From positions 1 to 64,000 of the forward strand of contig JANXYJ010000154.1 of assembly GCA_025350105.1 (NCBI GenBank): DNA of 64,000 nucleotides. Reading direction: 5' to 3'. A program made the translations under genes and the position numbers. This document shows, piece by piece, positions 35,214 to 47,574 of the stretch (positions within the stretch are counted from its first letter, which is position 1; the number at the start of each line of letters is the position of its first letter). Below the pieces are notes generated by a model. It did not search any database and was not told where the DNA came from. It saw only the letters and a program-made list of their open reading frames with translations. This DNA is from Terriglobia bacterium. Its GTDB lineage: Bacteria > Acidobacteriota > Terriglobia > Bryobacterales > Bryobacteraceae.

Positions 35214-38200
35214 GTGAAGGCCAATCAAAATTCATTTTCGTGGTGTGTGCTTACGGTCTGCTTAGTCCTAAGCGTGACGCCGTTGTTTAGCCAGTCCGCG
35301 AGTACCGGCTCGCTGACCGGAGCCGTCTCCGATCAAACCGGGGCCGTTGTGCCCAACGCCACCGTTACGGCAACCAACACAGCAACCAATCAAACCCGCA
35401 CCGTAACCACCGCAGCCGACGGCAGCTATCGCATCCCTCTGCTGGAGCCGGGCACTTACCGGATTCGTTTCGCAGCGCAAGGCTTTAAGACTTCCGATGT
35501 CAACGGCGTCACGCTGGTGGTGACCGAAACCACCACGGTCTCGCGAGCCATGGAAGTGGGCGCGCAGACGGAACAGGTAACCGTCGAGGCCAATGTCGAA
35601 ACCGTGCAAACCGCAACCTCGACGCTCGGTACCACCGTCACCGGCAACACCCTTACGGCGTTGCCGCTCTCCACCAGAAACTTCACGCAAGTCTTGGGCA
35701 TGTCTACGGGCGTCGCGGTGGACGTGGCGAATGGCTCCGCGTTTGGACGCGGGTCGCAGAACATGAGCGTCAATGGCGCCGACCCCAGCAAGAACAATTT
35801 CCAGATGGATGGCGTATCCATCAACAATGCCGCGGGCGGCAACAGCGCTGGTGACGCGGGCTTATACACCGGCATCGCCATTCCGAATCCGGACGCGCTG
35901 CAGGAATTCAAGATCCAAACCTCCACCTACGATGCCAGTTTCGGCCGTAATCCCGGCGCGAACGTCAACGTGGTGACCAAGTCGGGCACCAATCAGTTAC
36001 ATGGAACGGTGTGGGAGTATTTTCGCAATGAAGCGTTAAACGCGAATGACTTCTTTTATAACCGCGATAGCAAACTTAGCCAGACGCAGAAACAGGTTCT
36101 AAAACAGAACCAATTCGGTTTCACTTTGGGCGGCCCCATTAAAAAAGACAAGCTCTTCGCCTTCGGCAGTTATCAGGGTACCCGGCAACGCAACGGTTTG
36201 GCCACACTAGGCTTTACCAATGCGACGCTGTATCCGCTTCCCGGTGGCGATCGCGGAAGCACGAGTCTGGCCGGCTTGGACGATGCCAATGCGGCCGCAT
36301 TCCGTAAGAATTTGGCGAACGGTATGTGTATCGGCGGCAGCGGCCCTGGCTTTGCCACGCGGGCCGGCACCGTACCCATTGCTTGCACTGGCAGCAACAT
36401 CAACGACGTTGCGATGCGCATCCTTCAGGTGAAACTGCCGGACGGAAGCTACTATGTTCCCGGCTCGGGTACCAGCGGCACGGCCCAACGGTTCTTCAGC
36501 ATTCCCGGGCAATACAGCGAAAATCAATACCTTGCCAACGTAGATTATCTGGCGTCGGCGAAACACACGCTGCAGATGAAGTATATGTTCTCCGGCAACC
36601 CGTTCGTTTACCAACTGAGCGGCGTCAATGGACTGCTACCTGGAGATACCACCACCGACAAACGTTCGAACACCTCCGCGGTGCTCCGCTTGACTTCCAT
36701 TCTCAGCGCCACGGTTGTGAACCAGGCGCGCGGATCGTTCCAACGGGTGATTCAGGACGGTTCTGATGTCGCGCCGTACACGGCTCAGCAGATTGGACTG
36801 AAACCGCTGATCAGTGCCACCTGCTGCAACGGCACCACGAACGGGACCTACACCCAGCCCCCGCCCATCCAGATTACGGGCGCTTTTATTATCGGCGGCA
36901 CCGGGAACCCCGCGTTTGCTCCTTCGAACCAAACTCAGTGGGCCGACCAACTTTCCTGGACCAAGGGTTCGCACACCTTCCGTGCGGGCTTCGAATACGA
37001 GAATGTGCGCTATCCGCTGGTATATGGAGGCCTGGGCCGCGGCCGCCTGGTGATGGCATCCTTTGCGGATTTTTTGATTGGCAGAGCCAGTTGCCCACCT
37101 ACCAGCACCACCTGTAATGTTGCCAATCCCGGCAACACCACGGGCAGCACCTCGGTGAGTAGTTTTACGACCTGCATTTTCTGCGTGCGAAGCAGCGTGA
37201 ATGGCATTATTCACAACTACAACCTGCACAACCTGAACGCGTTCTTCCAGGACGATTGGAAAGTGAACAGCCACCTGACGCTAAACATGGGCGTGCGTTG
37301 GGAATATGACGGCGTGCTGCGCGATAAATACGGCAACCTGACCAATTGGTGGCAGAGTGATGTTGCCTCCGTTTCGCCTGGTAACGTTCCTAGCGCGCTA
37401 TCGGTACTGGATGCGATTGCCACTCTGGGTAACAATCCCAACGCTTTCAAGGGCTATGTGTTGCCGAGCAATTACGACTCGCGCCCCATTAATCAGGGCG
37501 GCCACGGGCCAATTCCGCCTGGCGTTCGCCAAGTTGAAGGTGAATTTGCCTCCACCAATCGCGTCCCGCTCAGCAACTTCGGCCCGCGCATTGGTTTTGC
37601 CTGGACGCCAACTGGCAACAATCGTTTGGTTGTGCGCGGCGGCGCGGGAATCTTCTTTGACCGCCTGGGCATCAATAACATGGTTCACGCCGTGCAGGAG
37701 GGCCGACCCTATGCCGATACCACCAGTATTCAGCCGGACATCGCAAGCTTAGCCAGTCCCTATCAGGACCGGCCATTGCAACTGTTGCCGCGTTGGTTCA
37801 ATTTCAGTACCCTAAGCGGATCCGGCTTCAACTCTCCGTTCTACGATCGCCTGGAAACGCCACTGGTGCGCCAGTATAACCTGGGCATTCAGTACGAGTT
37901 CCTTCCCACGTATGTACTGGAAGTGGCCTACGTCGGTTCCAGTGGAATTAACATTGGCGACTACAACCACATCATTAACACCGCCAGCGTGGTTTGCAGC
38001 GCCTTGATTACATCGAACTGCGTCAACGGCTCAGTGAATGGACTGAGTACCAATACCGCAGCCAATGCCCAAGGGCGGGTACCCTATCTCGGTTTCTTCG
38101 CCTACGGGTTTGAACAAAACGCCTTCGACGGCATTTACAACTACAACAGCCTGCAGACCACCGTGCGCAAGAACTTTACAAAGGGTCTGGGCTTCCAGGC

Positions 38201-38924
38201 GTCTTACACTTGGAGCAAAAATCTCTCCACGGTCGGTTTCGTAGGAGCCAACCTCAACGATCCTACGAACCTGGGGCAGCAGTACGGCCAGACGCCGTAT
38301 AGCCGTCCTCACCGCTTGGTGCTCAGCTATCAATATCAATTACCGTACCAGCAAGGTAAAAGCATGTTGAGCAAGGTTGCGGGTGGTTGGAGTGCTTCGG
38401 GACTTACGTCCATCCAGGCGGGGAATCCGCTCACCATTTTCGATGCGCGCGGTGGGGCGGTTTACGGTTTGCCGCATAGCAACGCAATCGAAGATAACGT
38501 GACCCGGGCGCAACTCGCCGGTAGCATCACCTTCGCTGATCTGGCAAGTGCCGGCGATGTGAAATCGCGCTTAGGCGGCGCCAGTGGCCCAACCGGCTTC
38601 TTTAATAAGGCGGCATTCATCGCTCCACCTGCCTTGGGCACCGACGGGTCGCTCGGTTTCGGCAACGCCGGTGTCGGCATCATTCGGGGGCCGCACCAAT
38701 TGAACTTTGACTTCAGCGCCAAGAAAAACGTCAGGCTCAGCGAATCAAAGAATGTGACGCTCAGCGCTGATTTCTTCAACCTCTTCAATCACGCTCAGTT
38801 CGCCATGCCTTCGACGGCGGTGAACTCCGGCCAGACGCAATCCAGTTCGATCCTGTTCGGCCAGATTCTGGCAACCTCGGTGAACCCGCGCATTATTCAG
38901 TTTTCTTTGCGTTTTCAATTCTGA
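35214..38924 (+). CDS. Oar-like TonB-dependent receptor with N-terminal carboxypeptidase-regulatory-like domain
   Basis: 1236 residues. Signal peptide (about 1-30), then a CarboxypepD_reg-like domain (about 35-115, 'GSLTGAVSDQTGAVVPNATVTA'), a plug domain (about 120-220), and a long 22-strand beta-barrel ending in the C-terminal aromatic 'FSLRFQF'. Starts at GTG 35214 with AGGGGG upstream. This Oar / OmpA-related receptor architecture is abundant and expanded in Acidobacteria, where substrates (probably oligosaccharides or peptides) are mostly unknown. Transcribed from its own promoter and ended by a strong terminator. An ExbD gene is at 24.9 kb, but no ExbB or TonB was found. Confidence 0.93.
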   Translation: MKANQNSFSWCVLTVCLVLSVTPLFSQSASTGSLTGAVSDQTGAVVPNATVTATNTATNQTRTVTTAADGSYRIPLLEPGTYRIRFAAQGFKTSDVNGVTLVVTETTTVSRAMEVGAQTEQVTVEANVETVQTATSTLGTTVTGNTLTALPLSTRNFTQVLGMSTGVAVDVANGSAFGRGSQNMSVNGADPSKNNFQMDGVSINNAAGGNSAGDAGLYTGIAIPNPDALQEFKIQTSTYDASFGRNPGANVNVVTKSGTNQLHGTVWEYFRNEALNANDFFYNRDSKLSQTQKQVLKQNQFGFTLGGPIKKDKLFAFGSYQGTRQRNGLATLGFTNATLYPLPGGDRGSTSLAGLDDANAAAFRKNLANGMCIGGSGPGFATRAGTVPIACTGSNINDVAMRILQVKLPDGSYYVPGSGTSGTAQRFFSIPGQYSENQYLANVDYLASAKHTLQMKYMFSGNPFVYQLSGVNGLLPGDTTTDKRSNTSAVLRLTSILSATVVNQARGSFQRVIQDGSDVAPYTAQQIGLKPLISATCCNGTTNGTYTQPPPIQITGAFIIGGTGNPAFAPSNQTQWADQLSWTKGSHTFRAGFEYENVRYPLVYGGLGRGRLVMASFADFLIGRASCPPTSTTCNVANPGNTTGSTSVSSFTTCIFCVRSSVNGIIHNYNLHNLNAFFQDDWKVNSHLTLNMGVRWEYDGVLRDKYGNLTNWWQSDVASVSPGNVPSALSVLDAIATLGNNPNAFKGYVLPSNYDSRPINQGGHGPIPPGVRQVEGEFASTNRVPLSNFGPRIGFAWTPTGNNRLVVRGGAGIFFDRLGINNMVHAVQEGRPYADTTSIQPDIASLASPYQDRPLQLLPRWFNFSTLSGSGFNSPFYDRLETPLVRQYNLGIQYEFLPTYVLEVAYVGSSGINIGDYNHIINTASVVCSALITSNCVNGSVNGLSTNTAANAQGRVPYLGFFAYGFEQNAFDGIYNYNSLQTTVRKNFTKGLGFQASYTWSKNLSTVGFVGANLNDPTNLGQQYGQTPYSRPHRLVLSYQYQLPYQQGKSMLSKVAGGWSASGLTSIQAGNPLTIFDARGGAVYGLPHSNAIEDNVTRAQLAGSITFADLASAGDVKSRLGGASGPTGFFNKAAFIAPPALGTDGSLGFGNAGVGIIRGPHQLNFDFSAKKNVRLSESKNVTLSADFFNLFNHAQFAMPSTAVNSGQTQSSSILFGQILATSVNPRIIQFSLRFQF

Positions 38925-38946
38925 CCGGACCCGCAAACTGGTCCGC

Positions 38947-38987
38947 AGCCGGCTTCTCCTAACACACGGGGAGAAGCCGGCTTTTTT
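38947..38987 (+). terminator. terminator of the receptor gene
   Basis: AGCCGGCTTCTCC pairs with GGAGAAGCCGGCT around a 9-nt loop (13 perfect pairs), followed by a T-run. The rest of the 262-bp gap to 39186 holds no gene. Confidence 0.92.
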
Positions 38988-39186
38988 ATTTGGCGGCTAT
39001 TTTCTGTTTGCCAAACTGGCGGGGCGCGGTGTCAATAAATTCCTGTTAATCATCGGAATACGTGTAAAACGGGCCTAAAACGGCAAGCCGGAGACCACGT
39101 TCCCATACCGAGGGTGCGGAAAATGCAGGCGTGGCGTCTGGCTGCGCCCCAGGCACCGCCAAACGGAAAATGTTCTAGAACGCGCT

Positions 39187-39645
39187 TTAGAACGAATCAA
39201 CCACTTGGCGCAGATCGTCGTGTTTGTAAAAACGTACGAACGCGTCGTCTTTGCGCGGGTCCGGCAAGTCTTCGGTTTTTTGGCGGTGCTGCAGAGCCAG
39301 ACGCAGATACTTCATGGTGTTCTCGCGATCATTGCGGCCTGCGTACACATGCGCCATCAGGTAGTAGAACAGGGGATCGGCGGCGTCCAGGGAGATGCCA
39401 TACCGCAGGACGTCTTCCTGGGCGGTAAGTTTACCGGTAGCGCCATAGGCTTTGGACAGATTGATGACCAGCGTGTGGTTCAGCTTGGCGGCTTTCTGGT
39501 CCAGGTCAAAAGCTTTTCGATAGGGCACAATCGCATCGGCATACTTTTCAGCCGCCATAAACCGATCGCCTTCCTGCACATACTGCTGCTGCGTTTGGGC
39601 CCACAATGCCGCGGTGAAACCCAAACTCAGCAGAGACGTTTTCAT
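39187..39645 (-). CDS. small secreted TPR protein
   Basis: 152 residues. Signal peptide (MKTSLLSLGFTAALWAQ, cleavage near A16), then TPR-like helices: 'YVQEGDRFMAAEKYADAIVPYRKAF' and 'LFYYLMAHVYAGRNDRENTMKYLRLAL'. Starts 14 bp after the gpmI stop on the same strand, so it belongs to the eno-gpmI transcript. No enzymatic role evident. Confidence 0.78.
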   Translation of the reverse strand: MKTSLLSLGFTAALWAQTQQQYVQEGDRFMAAEKYADAIVPYRKAFDLDQKAAKLNHTLVINLSKAYGATGKLTAQEDVLRYGISLDAADPLFYYLMAHVYAGRNDRENTMKYLRLALQHRQKTEDLPDPRKDDAFVRFYKHDDLRQVVDSF

Positions 39646-39658
39646 GTTTACCCGCTGG

Positions 39659-42552
<2,894 letters not shown>

Positions 42553-42654
42553 TTAATCGGCGTGACCACCACATGGCAAGAAACCGGCGTCCTGGACTCA
42601 GGGCAGGGTTTGAGCGTACAACGGCCAGTTCTAAAGTTCCAGAAAAGATAAGAG

Positions 42655-43203
42655 CTATGAACCTTGCGACTTGGCGCGGGCCAGCGGCGCAGGGGCGGCG
42701 GCCACCGGCTTCTTGGCCGGCAAACCGCTCTTAAGCAGGTTGGCGTTGTCAGGGTTGGCTTTGTAAGGCCTCGCTTTGCCCGCCGGGCGTTGCTTTAGCA
42801 AGCGGCTGACGGCGCGCACCAAATGCGAAACCTCATGGGAGCTTTTCTGAATCACCGCGTCGGCACCGGTGGATTTCTCGTCCATTCCCAGTGCGTCGGT
42901 GTAGCCGGAAATCATGATGATGGCAATGTCCGGCGCCTGTTCCCGCAGATGACGGATCAGTTCCAATCCATCCATGCGCGGCATTTTGTAGTCCGTCACC
43001 ACCAGGTGAAACGAGTTGTTGGTACAGCCGCTCTGAAAGGTTGCCAGCGCTTCCGCGCCACTGCTGGCGGTCTGGATGTGATATCCCAGTTCCTCCAGAA
43101 CGCTTTTGCGGGCGGACAAACCATTTGCATTGTCATCCACCAACAGAATGCGCGCGGATGTCTCGAGTTTCTTGTTTACGCCGCCAGAATTTCGAATCGC
43201 CAT
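42655..43203 (-). CDS. single-domain response regulator (REC)
   Basis: 182 residues. Receiver domain about 17-130: 'ARILLVDDNANGL', phospho-acceptor D in 'LVVTDYKMPRMDG', 'MISGYTD' and a Lys in 'AVIQKSSHE'. It has no output domain, only a C-terminal low-complexity Lys/Ala/Pro tail. Such CheY-like stand-alone regulators act by protein contacts. A 14-bp palindrome overlaps its candidate promoter. No histidine kinase nearby. Confidence 0.9.
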   Translation of the reverse strand: MAIRNSGGVNKKLETSARILLVDDNANGLSARKSVLEELGYHIQTASSGAEALATFQSGCTNNSFHLVVTDYKMPRMDGLELIRHLREQAPDIAIIMISGYTDALGMDEKSTGADAVIQKSSHEVSHLVRAVSRLLKQRPAGKARPYKANPDNANLLKSGLPAKKPVAAAPAPLARAKSQGS

Positions 43204-43220
43204 GTGAGAAGAACATGGCG

Positions 43221-43250
43221 AAGTTAGCAGAGCTGTGACACTAGTGTCAA
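43221..43250 (-). promoter_or_regulatory. candidate promoter with palindromic operator
   Basis: On the minus strand TTGACA (43250-43245), 18-bp spacer, TAACTT (43226-43221). The perfect palindrome TGACACTAGTGTCA (43236-43249) overlaps the -35 box, 33 bp before the response-regulator start, as an operator would. Confidence 0.5.
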
Positions 43251-43415
43251 TGAGTTTGTAACAATCTCAAAACGGAGGAGATTCAGTGCTTGACTTTTTT
43301 GACGAAACACTTCCGGGTGATTTCGTTTTAGGACTCCACGCCCAAAGTACTATGCCTCCAGTTTTTGCTTGACCAGTACTCACTTCTACGCCACTTTTTC
43401 TAACTCCACCTTCTC

Positions 43416-43471
43416 TAGTCCACTTCTTTTAGTCCACTTCTTCTACTCCACTTCTTCTACTCCACTTCGCG
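43416..43471 (-). repeat. 14-bp tandem repeat at the VWFA gene 3' end
   Basis: Four units of T(A)G/CTCCACTTCTT(T/C) type (43416, 43430, 43444, 43458), with degenerate units further upstream to about 43400. The fourth unit coincides with the stop codon and last codons of the VWFA gene, so the series looks like repeated copying of the gene's tail. Confidence 0.85.
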
Positions 43472-44656
43472 CGGCGCGGTGTAGCCTGGGCGGGCCACGA
43501 TTTTGTACTTCACCGGCTTGCCTTTTTCATCGTTGATGCGCACTGCTTCGTTGGTGGCGGGGTCAACCAGTTCCACTTTGATGCGCCGCACCTTGCCGTC
43601 GTGCGCCTGATTCGACGGGCTATAGGTGAGCACGTAGTTACTGCGCAGTGCCTCGGCAATGGAGCGGAAAATGACGGGAAACTCTGACTCAAATCGGGGA
43701 AAGAAACTCTGGCCGCCGGTTTCAGTGGCAAACACGCGCATCTGATTATCGGCCTGCAGAAAATCCATCCGCGCAATGCTGCCCATGGCGCCGCTGGCGT
43801 CGGCCATTTCGCGCTGGGCCTGCAGTAAACCTACGGTGTAGACGGGCACGCCGGCTTCCTGCAAACCTTTTCGCGCCTTATCGAAGGTCAACTTACTGAA
43901 GGTATCCATGCCGGAGGAAATCAGCACAATCGCTTTGCGGCCTTCCAGGTCCTGCATGCGCCGCGCCGTATCCACCACCGCGTCGTAAAGATTGGATTCG
44001 GAAAAGCCAGGAATGCGGAGCCGCTGCAGAGCCTCGTTGGTCTGCGCCCGGTCGTTGGTGAAGTCACTCAAAATTTCGGTGCGCAAATCGTAGGCGATAA
44101 TCGCCAGGTAGTCTTCCGGCTTCAAGGTCTGCACAAAACCATAAGTAGCCTGCAAGGTTTGGAACCAGCCGGAGGAATAATACTGTTGAAAGCGGGCGGA
44201 AAATTCAATCACCATAGCGATGGTCATAGGCGCTTCGCCCAGCGAAAATCCGTTCACCTTCTGCGGCACGCCGTCTTCCAAAACACGGAAGAATTCTTTG
44301 CGCATGCCCGGAATGAAATGGCCCTTGTTGTCCACAATCGCTGTGTCCACGGTCACCGTGATCGCTTCGGTGCGAAACGTCGGCGCATCAGCAGGAGCGT
44401 CGGGACCTTTTTTGCCAAATTTCGACGGAATTTTTTCCTGGGCTGGCTCCACCGCGGGCGCCGGGGCATCGCCCGATCCGCCGCTGGTTTTGCGCGGCCT
44501 TGCCACGGTGGCGCTGGAGTCCGACTTCGGCCCCGATTGGGCCTGCAAGCTGGCTACCCCAATCCAGCCGGCAATGCCAGTAATGGCAACCACGCCCGCC
44601 ACTACCAGCCGCAATGCTGAGACTCTCGCAATGGACCCGAATCGCTGCGTCTTCAT
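43457..44656 (-). CDS. VWFA-domain protein of the acidobacterial type
   Basis: 399 residues. N-terminal signal or anchor (about 15-40: 'RLVVAGVVAITGIAGWIGVA'), linker, 'VTVDTAIVDNKGHFIPGMRKEF', then a von Willebrand A fold (about 150-330). The MIDAS site is degenerate: the usual DxSxS is 'VIEFSARFQ'. C-terminal 'KVRRIKVELVDPATNEAVRIN' follows. Pattern matches the VWFA-related domain defined in Acidobacteria (TIGR03436 in my memory). Function unknown; probably periplasmic or exported. Confidence 0.85.
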   Translation of the reverse strand: MKTQRFGSIARVSALRLVVAGVVAITGIAGWIGVASLQAQSGPKSDSSATVARPRKTSGGSGDAPAPAVEPAQEKIPSKFGKKGPDAPADAPTFRTEAITVTVDTAIVDNKGHFIPGMRKEFFRVLEDGVPQKVNGFSLGEAPMTIAMVIEFSARFQQYYSSGWFQTLQATYGFVQTLKPEDYLAIIAYDLRTEILSDFTNDRAQTNEALQRLRIPGFSESNLYDAVVDTARRMQDLEGRKAIVLISSGMDTFSKLTFDKARKGLQEAGVPVYTVGLLQAQREMADASGAMGSIARMDFLQADNQMRVFATETGGQSFFPRFESEFPVIFRSIAEALRSNYVLTYSPSNQAHDGKVRRIKVELVDPATNEAVRINDEKGKPVKYKIVARPGYTAPREVE

Positions 44657-44866
44657 GGCTCTCTCCTAACGGCTGAATGGAAGCATAGCGGATGTATCCC
44701 AAGCGGAACGCCCCAGTTCAGCCGATACTCCCCGGCTACCGCTTAAAATTATGACGCAAATTGGGCTTGGAAGGTTGCCGCCGGCCAAACCTGCCCTCAA
44801 GCCTACATGAGCAGGTTCGCCGAGCGCCACGTCGCGAAGAGGGGATGCATGTTAAATTAGAGACAA

Positions 44867-46438
44867 GTGAGCCGATTCAAAAGCGAAACGTGGCCGCCTC
44901 CGGAACGGAGCCGCCGGCAGCCTACGGGGACGGTTACCGAACCCCTAAATCCGGCAGTTGAAGCCGAGCCGATCCAAGCCGGCAGGTTCCAATCCAACAC
45001 GTTTCAGGCCAATGGAATTCAGACCAGTGGCATGGCGGGATTTTCCGCGCCACCAGCACCAGCAACGGGAGCAACGTCCGCCGCTCCGCCGGGCCTGCGG
45101 GCACGAATGGCGGGTTATGCCGAGGATCGATCTGCCGCGGTGACGGTGGGGTTCATTGCCACCGCCGTGTATATTGTTGCGCTGCTTACCGTCTCCGCCG
45201 AACTATCCACCCGCATTTTCGGAATGAAGCCCTACCTAACCTGGGTGGCCGGACCCATCGCTTTCGTGGCGGCCTTAGCCAGCGGCAACCTCTTTCGCAT
45301 GATGTCGCCGGGGCCGGCGCGATGGTTTACCCTCTTCGCGATTTGGATGGTGATCGGGTTCCCTTTCGGCGTCTACCGCCAGGGATCGTTGGATTTGCTG
45401 CAGGAAGCCATCACCAAACAATATGTCGTCTTGCCCTTCCTGATTTGCCTGGTGGTAACCCGTAAGCAGATGCACGCCATGATGATGACCATGGGGCTAA
45501 CCGCGCTGCTTGTCGCCGCCATCACCTGGAAATACGGGGAATATTCCGGCAACCGTCTTATTGTGCGCGGTACCTCCCTGGGAAATCCCAATGATCTGGC
45601 CACTCACGTGGTTCTGGCCTTGCCGTTTTGCCTGTGGATCATGCTGAACCATTCCAAGTTTTCCATTTTTCGCTTCCTGGGAATGGCCGGGATGCTCGGC
45701 ATGCTCCTGATCACCCTCCGCACCAGTTCTCGAGCCGGATTATTGGCCCTGGCGGCATGTTTCGCGGTTTGGTTTTTCAAAGTAGGCGGACGCCAGAAGA
45801 TCGTGTTGGTGGTTACCGTGGTGGCCTGCATGCTGTTGGCTGCCGCAATTTTTCCCGGTATTGTGTTCCAACGGCTGGGCACATTCTTTAGTAGCCAGCC
45901 TGCCGAAGGGCAGGACGCCAGAACCTTGGAACTGGCAACCGCGTCCTCGGAACAGCGCATGGAAGTCCTGAAACAAAGCCTAGTCCTGACCATGATGAAT
46001 CCCGTTTTCGGCGTCGGCGCGGGAAACTTTGTCATTGCCGAAGCCACGGCGGCGCGGGATGCCGGCGAGCGCGCGGATTGGCTGGGAACCCACAACAGCT
46101 ATACCCAGGCCTCCAGCGAAGGCGGGGTGCTGGCCTTTATTTTCTTCACTGGTTCCCTTGTCAGCGCTATACGTATGGCTAATTCCCTGCACACACGCAC
46201 CAAGAACTTACCGCAGCTGAAAGATCTGTCCACTGCTGCTTTCTGCCTGTTGCTGAGTATGGCCGGATTCGCCGTCTGCATTTTTTTCGCGCACTTGGCT
46301 TTCCGCTACTACGTGCCGCTTCTGTTGGGGCTCACGATTGCTTTAAAGCAGGTGGTGGATCGTGAATTAGCCAATCTTCAGCCTCAACCGGTTGCGTTTC
46401 GTCAGCGCTTTTCAGCGCAAAACATCAATCGGGGCTAA
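44867..46438 (+). CDS. O-antigen ligase / polymerase-like membrane protein
   Basis: 523 residues with a GTG start. A disordered N-terminal ~75 residues precedes about ten to twelve membrane helices. Wzy/WaaL-like: 'GTSLGNPNDLATHVVLALPF', 'RTSSRAGLLALAA' and 'GTHNSYTQASSEGGVLAF' in the periplasmic loop, a pattern of the O-antigen ligase (Wzy_C) family. Likely polymerises or ligates the exopolysaccharide made by the cluster that follows. Its last 14 bp overlap the 3' end of the convergent flippase-like gene. Start uncertain; a downstream ATG at 45030 (MAGFSAP) is possible. Confidence 0.85.
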   Translation: MSRFKSETWPPPERSRRQPTGTVTEPLNPAVEAEPIQAGRFQSNTFQANGIQTSGMAGFSAPPAPATGATSAAPPGLRARMAGYAEDRSAAVTVGFIATAVYIVALLTVSAELSTRIFGMKPYLTWVAGPIAFVAALASGNLFRMMSPGPARWFTLFAIWMVIGFPFGVYRQGSLDLLQEAITKQYVVLPFLICLVVTRKQMHAMMMTMGLTALLVAAITWKYGEYSGNRLIVRGTSLGNPNDLATHVVLALPFCLWIMLNHSKFSIFRFLGMAGMLGMLLITLRTSSRAGLLALAACFAVWFFKVGGRQKIVLVVTVVACMLLAAAIFPGIVFQRLGTFFSSQPAEGQDARTLELATASSEQRMEVLKQSLVLTMMNPVFGVGAGNFVIAEATAARDAGERADWLGTHNSYTQASSEGGVLAFIFFTGSLVSAIRMANSLHTRTKNLPQLKDLSTAAFCLLLSMAGFAVCIFFAHLAFRYYVPLLLGLTIALKQVVDRELANLQPQPVAFRQRFSAQNINRG

Positions 46439-47480
46439 GCCCTACGGCCATCGGCGCGGTGTTGGCTTTGGCGGCGCGGCGTTGCGCCAAACCCAGCAGT
46501 CCCCAGAACAAGATGACGGCGTAGTTCATGGCCTGGAACAGAAATATATACGCAATCGCCTGGCTGTTGGTGAGACCGAACGGCGTCAGAATCCTCACCG
46601 CGACAAATTGGTACACGCCCACATAGCCCGGCGTGGAGGGCAGCGCGCTCCCTAAGCCCAACCCGGCAACCAGCAAAAATGCCACTGGCAGTGGAATAGC
46701 GATGCTCAAGGAACGGGCTAGTGTCACCGTTACCAGCGCGTCCAGCAGCCAGATCACGGCCGTTAACAGCAGGAAGCTGACCAGCCGTCCAGCATCATGG
46801 AAGCTGCGAATTCCCTGCAATACCTGACGCAGAATTCCTTCCACCGCGCCCCGCAAACGCTGCGGCACCGGCAGCGCATCCAACACCCGGAACCAAAATT
46901 TCTCAAACATCGGCAGCAGTGCAATCGCAGCCACGCCGCCTAAGCCCAGCACGGCGAACGGCCGTGCCGCTTTCATCATCCAACCGGCCTGCAGAGGCAC
47001 GATCAACAACACCACGGCGCTGATGGTGATCAGCGCAATCGCGTCCACTAATCGTTCCGATAGCGCAGTGGTCAACACAAAGGTTCGGCTCATGCCGGAG
47101 CTGGCGCTGATCATCAGACTGCGAATCACTTCACCCGCCCGCGCCGGCAAAACATTGTTGCCCAAATAGCCTGCGGCCGTGGCCCAGAAGGCTTGCGCAA
47201 TGGACACCTTGCCTTGCGCCGACAGCAGAACTCGCCAGCGGAAGGAGCGCAGGAACAGGGCCAGGCAACTGAGCGCCGCCGCCCCACCCACCAAAGGCGG
47301 CTGGGCCCCGCGCAAGGTTCCCCACACCTGACGCCACTCAATTCCCCGCAACGAATAATAAAGAAAGACGGCTGCCAATGCCAGCGAAATCACCCAATAC
47401 GCGGCGTGCGTTCGCGGTCTATTCGCCGTCGACGCGGCGGAACTCTCCTCCGGCTGGCCGGTTGAAATGGATTCTTCCAA
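46425..47480 (-). CDS. flippase-like / lysylphosphatidylglycerol synthase TM-family protein
   Basis: 351 residues, TTG start at 47480 (no better upstream choice in frame). About eight membrane helices: 'WVISLALAAVFLYYSL', 'FWATAAGYLGNNVLPARAGEVIR', 'LGLGSALPSTPGYVGVYQFVAV'. Signature of the UPF0104 / AglD-like 'flippase-like domain' family (LPG_synthase_TM). Related proteins are found in glycolipid, hopanoid and EPS clusters and are proposed flippases or accessory proteins. Convergent with the ligase, and its start is close to that of the divergent asparagine-synthase-like gene. Confidence 0.85.
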   Translation of the reverse strand: MEESISTGQPEESSAASTANRPRTHAAYWVISLALAAVFLYYSLRGIEWRQVWGTLRGAQPPLVGGAAALSCLALFLRSFRWRVLLSAQGKVSIAQAFWATAAGYLGNNVLPARAGEVIRSLMISASSGMSRTFVLTTALSERLVDAIALITISAVVLLIVPLQAGWMMKAARPFAVLGLGGVAAIALLPMFEKFWFRVLDALPVPQRLRGAVEGILRQVLQGIRSFHDAGRLVSFLLLTAVIWLLDALVTVTLARSLSIAIPLPVAFLLVAGLGLGSALPSTPGYVGVYQFVAVRILTPFGLTNSQAIAYIFLFQAMNYAVILFWGLLGLAQRRAAKANTAPMAVGLSPD

Positions 47481-47574
47481 AGTGAACTCGAGAACTCCAT
47501 TGTCATATAAAACCCGTCCAACACAAACGTTCCGGAGCCGTCTAGGTGATCAGCCTGCGATAATTAAGGGAAAC

